A DNA stretch of 5,940 bases from Methanomicrobiales archaeon (lineage in GTDB: Archaea > Halobacteriota > Methanomicrobia > Methanomicrobiales > Methanoculleaceae): assembly GCA_012521035.1 (NCBI GenBank), contig JAAYND010000079.1:1-5940 (forward strand), in the 5' to 3' direction. The notes beneath the pieces are model-generated. The model had not been told where the DNA came from. It did no database searches and saw nothing but the letters and a program-made list of their open reading frames with translations. A program made the position numbers and the translations under genes. Below are positions 5,034-5,940 of this stretch, piece after piece (positions within the stretch are counted from its first letter, which is position 1; each line of letters begins with the position of its first letter).

Positions 5034-5939
5034 TTATGCGGTGCCGGACTCTCCAAGAACCCTTCCGGGGTTCCATACCGGAGTGCCGGCATACCCGAGA
5101 TCGGCTCTCAGGGTCGCCTCTGAGACATTCAGGGAGGCGGGAACATCGAAGCAGAGGTAGCCTTTCAGCGACTCATACCGCTCCAGACTTTTCTGGTCAA
5201 ATGACTCCCCGAGTGAGGTGAAAGCCGGGAGCTCACGGGGCACAAACGCTGTTCCCCGGTATTCCAGGGTGAACGCGCTTCGCCCCGGTGTCTCTATGGT
5301 GTAGAGATCAGTGTCGCCCCTGTGCCCGAGGTTCGTCGATTTGACGACGATGAAGAGGAACATACGTCCATCATCTGCCTCAACACTCACTCCCGGTGTA
5401 TCGGCGCTGATAGTCCGGTATGCTGTTACTGTCCGGGAGGACTCCGCGAGCAGTGAGACCATATTCTCACCTGACGGATCATCATAGGTGTAGCGTTCCA
5501 TGAGCGGCAGTGTCTCCACAGGTGGTGTGGCCATGGCCCGGAGAGCGGGCGCTGCCGCAAGGGTAGTGCTCCTTCGTGCAGCCTGCTGACTCACCGCCTC
5601 AAGGTCTTCCGATGCTCCAGCAAGTTTTTTGAGGGATTCTGGCGTGGATCCCGGCGTATCGAGAAGTTCCCGGCTTGCTGTGGAGTACGTCTCAAGCGAC
5701 CGGATAAACCTCTCTCTTGTGGGTTCCTGCCCCGGAGAGAGATTGAGCGACTGCACCTCGCAGAGCAGGCGGGTGGAGAGAGCATACAGGCTATCCGCTG
5801 TGTCGTAGGCTGTATCTGCATCATTCAGGCAGAGAGCATGGGCATGTTCCATCGAGAGCCTCATCAGGCTGATCCCGGCGGTGTTGATCAGGTCAGTCAG
5901 ACGTTCGTCGTCGGTCCATCCAGAAGTATCATCAGGGAG
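5034..5939 (-). CDS. Helical protein with C-terminal DUF4352-like domain (5' end outside the window)
   Basis: The frame is open from the right edge to TAA at 5036-5034, giving 301 C-terminal residues; the start lies outside. An internal Met at 5864 is unlikely to be the start because coding-like sequence (DDERLTDLINTAGISL) continues upstream of it. Residues 8-135 are mostly helical and polar, with heptad-like hydrophobic spacing, suggesting a helical bundle or coiled coil. Residues 165-285 look like an immunoglobulin-like beta sandwich: FLFIVVKSTNLGHRG, then FTLEYRGTAFVP, then GYLCFDVPASL. This pattern matches the DUF4352 family, often found in exported lipoproteins. A signal peptide or lipobox would be expected in the missing N-terminus but cannot be seen. 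The visible part has no catalytic motif. An oligo-T terminator follows at 5030-5025. Function is unknown; the domain call is moderate. Confidence 0.8.
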   Translation of the reverse strand, partial: LPDDTSGWTDDERLTDLINTAGISLMRLSMEHAHALCLNDADTAYDTADSLYALSTRLLCEVQSLNLSPGQEPTRERFIRSLETYSTASRELLDTPGSTPESLKKLAGASEDLEAVSQQAARRSTTLAAAPALRAMATPPVETLPLMERYTYDDPSGENMVSLLAESSRTVTAYRTISADTPGVSVEADDGRMFLFIVVKSTNLGHRGDTDLYTIETPGRSAFTLEYRGTAFVPRELPAFTSLGESFDQKSLERYESLKGYLCFDVPASLNVSEATLRADLGYAGTPVWNPGRVLGESGTA

Positions 5940-5940
5940 G

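Noticed and set aside
1..5940. Mobile elements, CRISPR arrays or att sites
   Set aside because: No transposase or integrase motifs, no regularly spaced direct repeats and no paired terminal repeats were seen; base composition is even across the genes.

Overview
The window looks like chromosomal DNA of a euryarchaeal methanogen, most likely order Methanomicrobiales and something close to Methanoculleus. This is inferred from the high GC content with GC-rich third codon positions, a membrane/PAS sensor-kinase architecture typical of that order, a YfcE phosphodiesterase of the MJ0936 size class, short oligo-T stretches where transcripts should end, and AT-rich TATA-like boxes rather than bacterial -35/-10 pairs. 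No rRNA, tRNA, CRISPR array, insertion sequence or phage gene is visible.

Layout from left to right. (1) Minus strand, 1-1132: N-terminal 377 residues of a two-domain NAD+ synthase (nadE), cut by the left edge. (2) 1133-1336: divergent promoter region with a 10-bp palindrome, two TATA-like boxes and a perfect 10-bp hairpin in the presumed kinase leader. (3) Plus strand, 1337-2671: a membrane-anchored PAS sensor histidine-kinase-like protein. (4) Plus strand, 2686-3924: a Usp-Usp-GNAT fusion, 14 nt downstream and almost certainly cotranscribed with the kinase. (5) Minus strand, 3949-4140: a very acidic small protein, convergent with the fusion gene across a 24-nt gap holding a GC hairpin. (6) 4141-4360: divergent gap. 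(7) Plus strand, 4361-4858: intact YfcE/MJ0936-type metallophosphoesterase. (8) 4859-5033: convergent intergenic segment rich in inverted repeats, ending in a T-run terminator for the last gene. (9) Minus strand, 5034-5939: C-terminal 301 residues of a helical plus DUF4352-like protein, cut by the right edge.

The main discovery is that two divergently oriented neighbours, otherwise intact, each lack their defining catalytic residue. The glutaminase domain of NadE has glycine (residue 150) where the nitrilase-superfamily catalytic cysteine belongs. The sensor kinase has asparagine (residue 247) where the phosphoacceptor histidine belongs, while its ATP-binding boxes are preserved. The pseudokinase-like sensor is coupled to a protein that fuses two universal-stress domains to an acetyltransferase, and no response regulator is nearby. 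A reasonable hypothesis is a non-phosphorelay membrane sensor working with a stress/nucleotide-responsive acetyltransferase. The operon layout and missing residues are seen directly in the sequence; the signalling role is inference.
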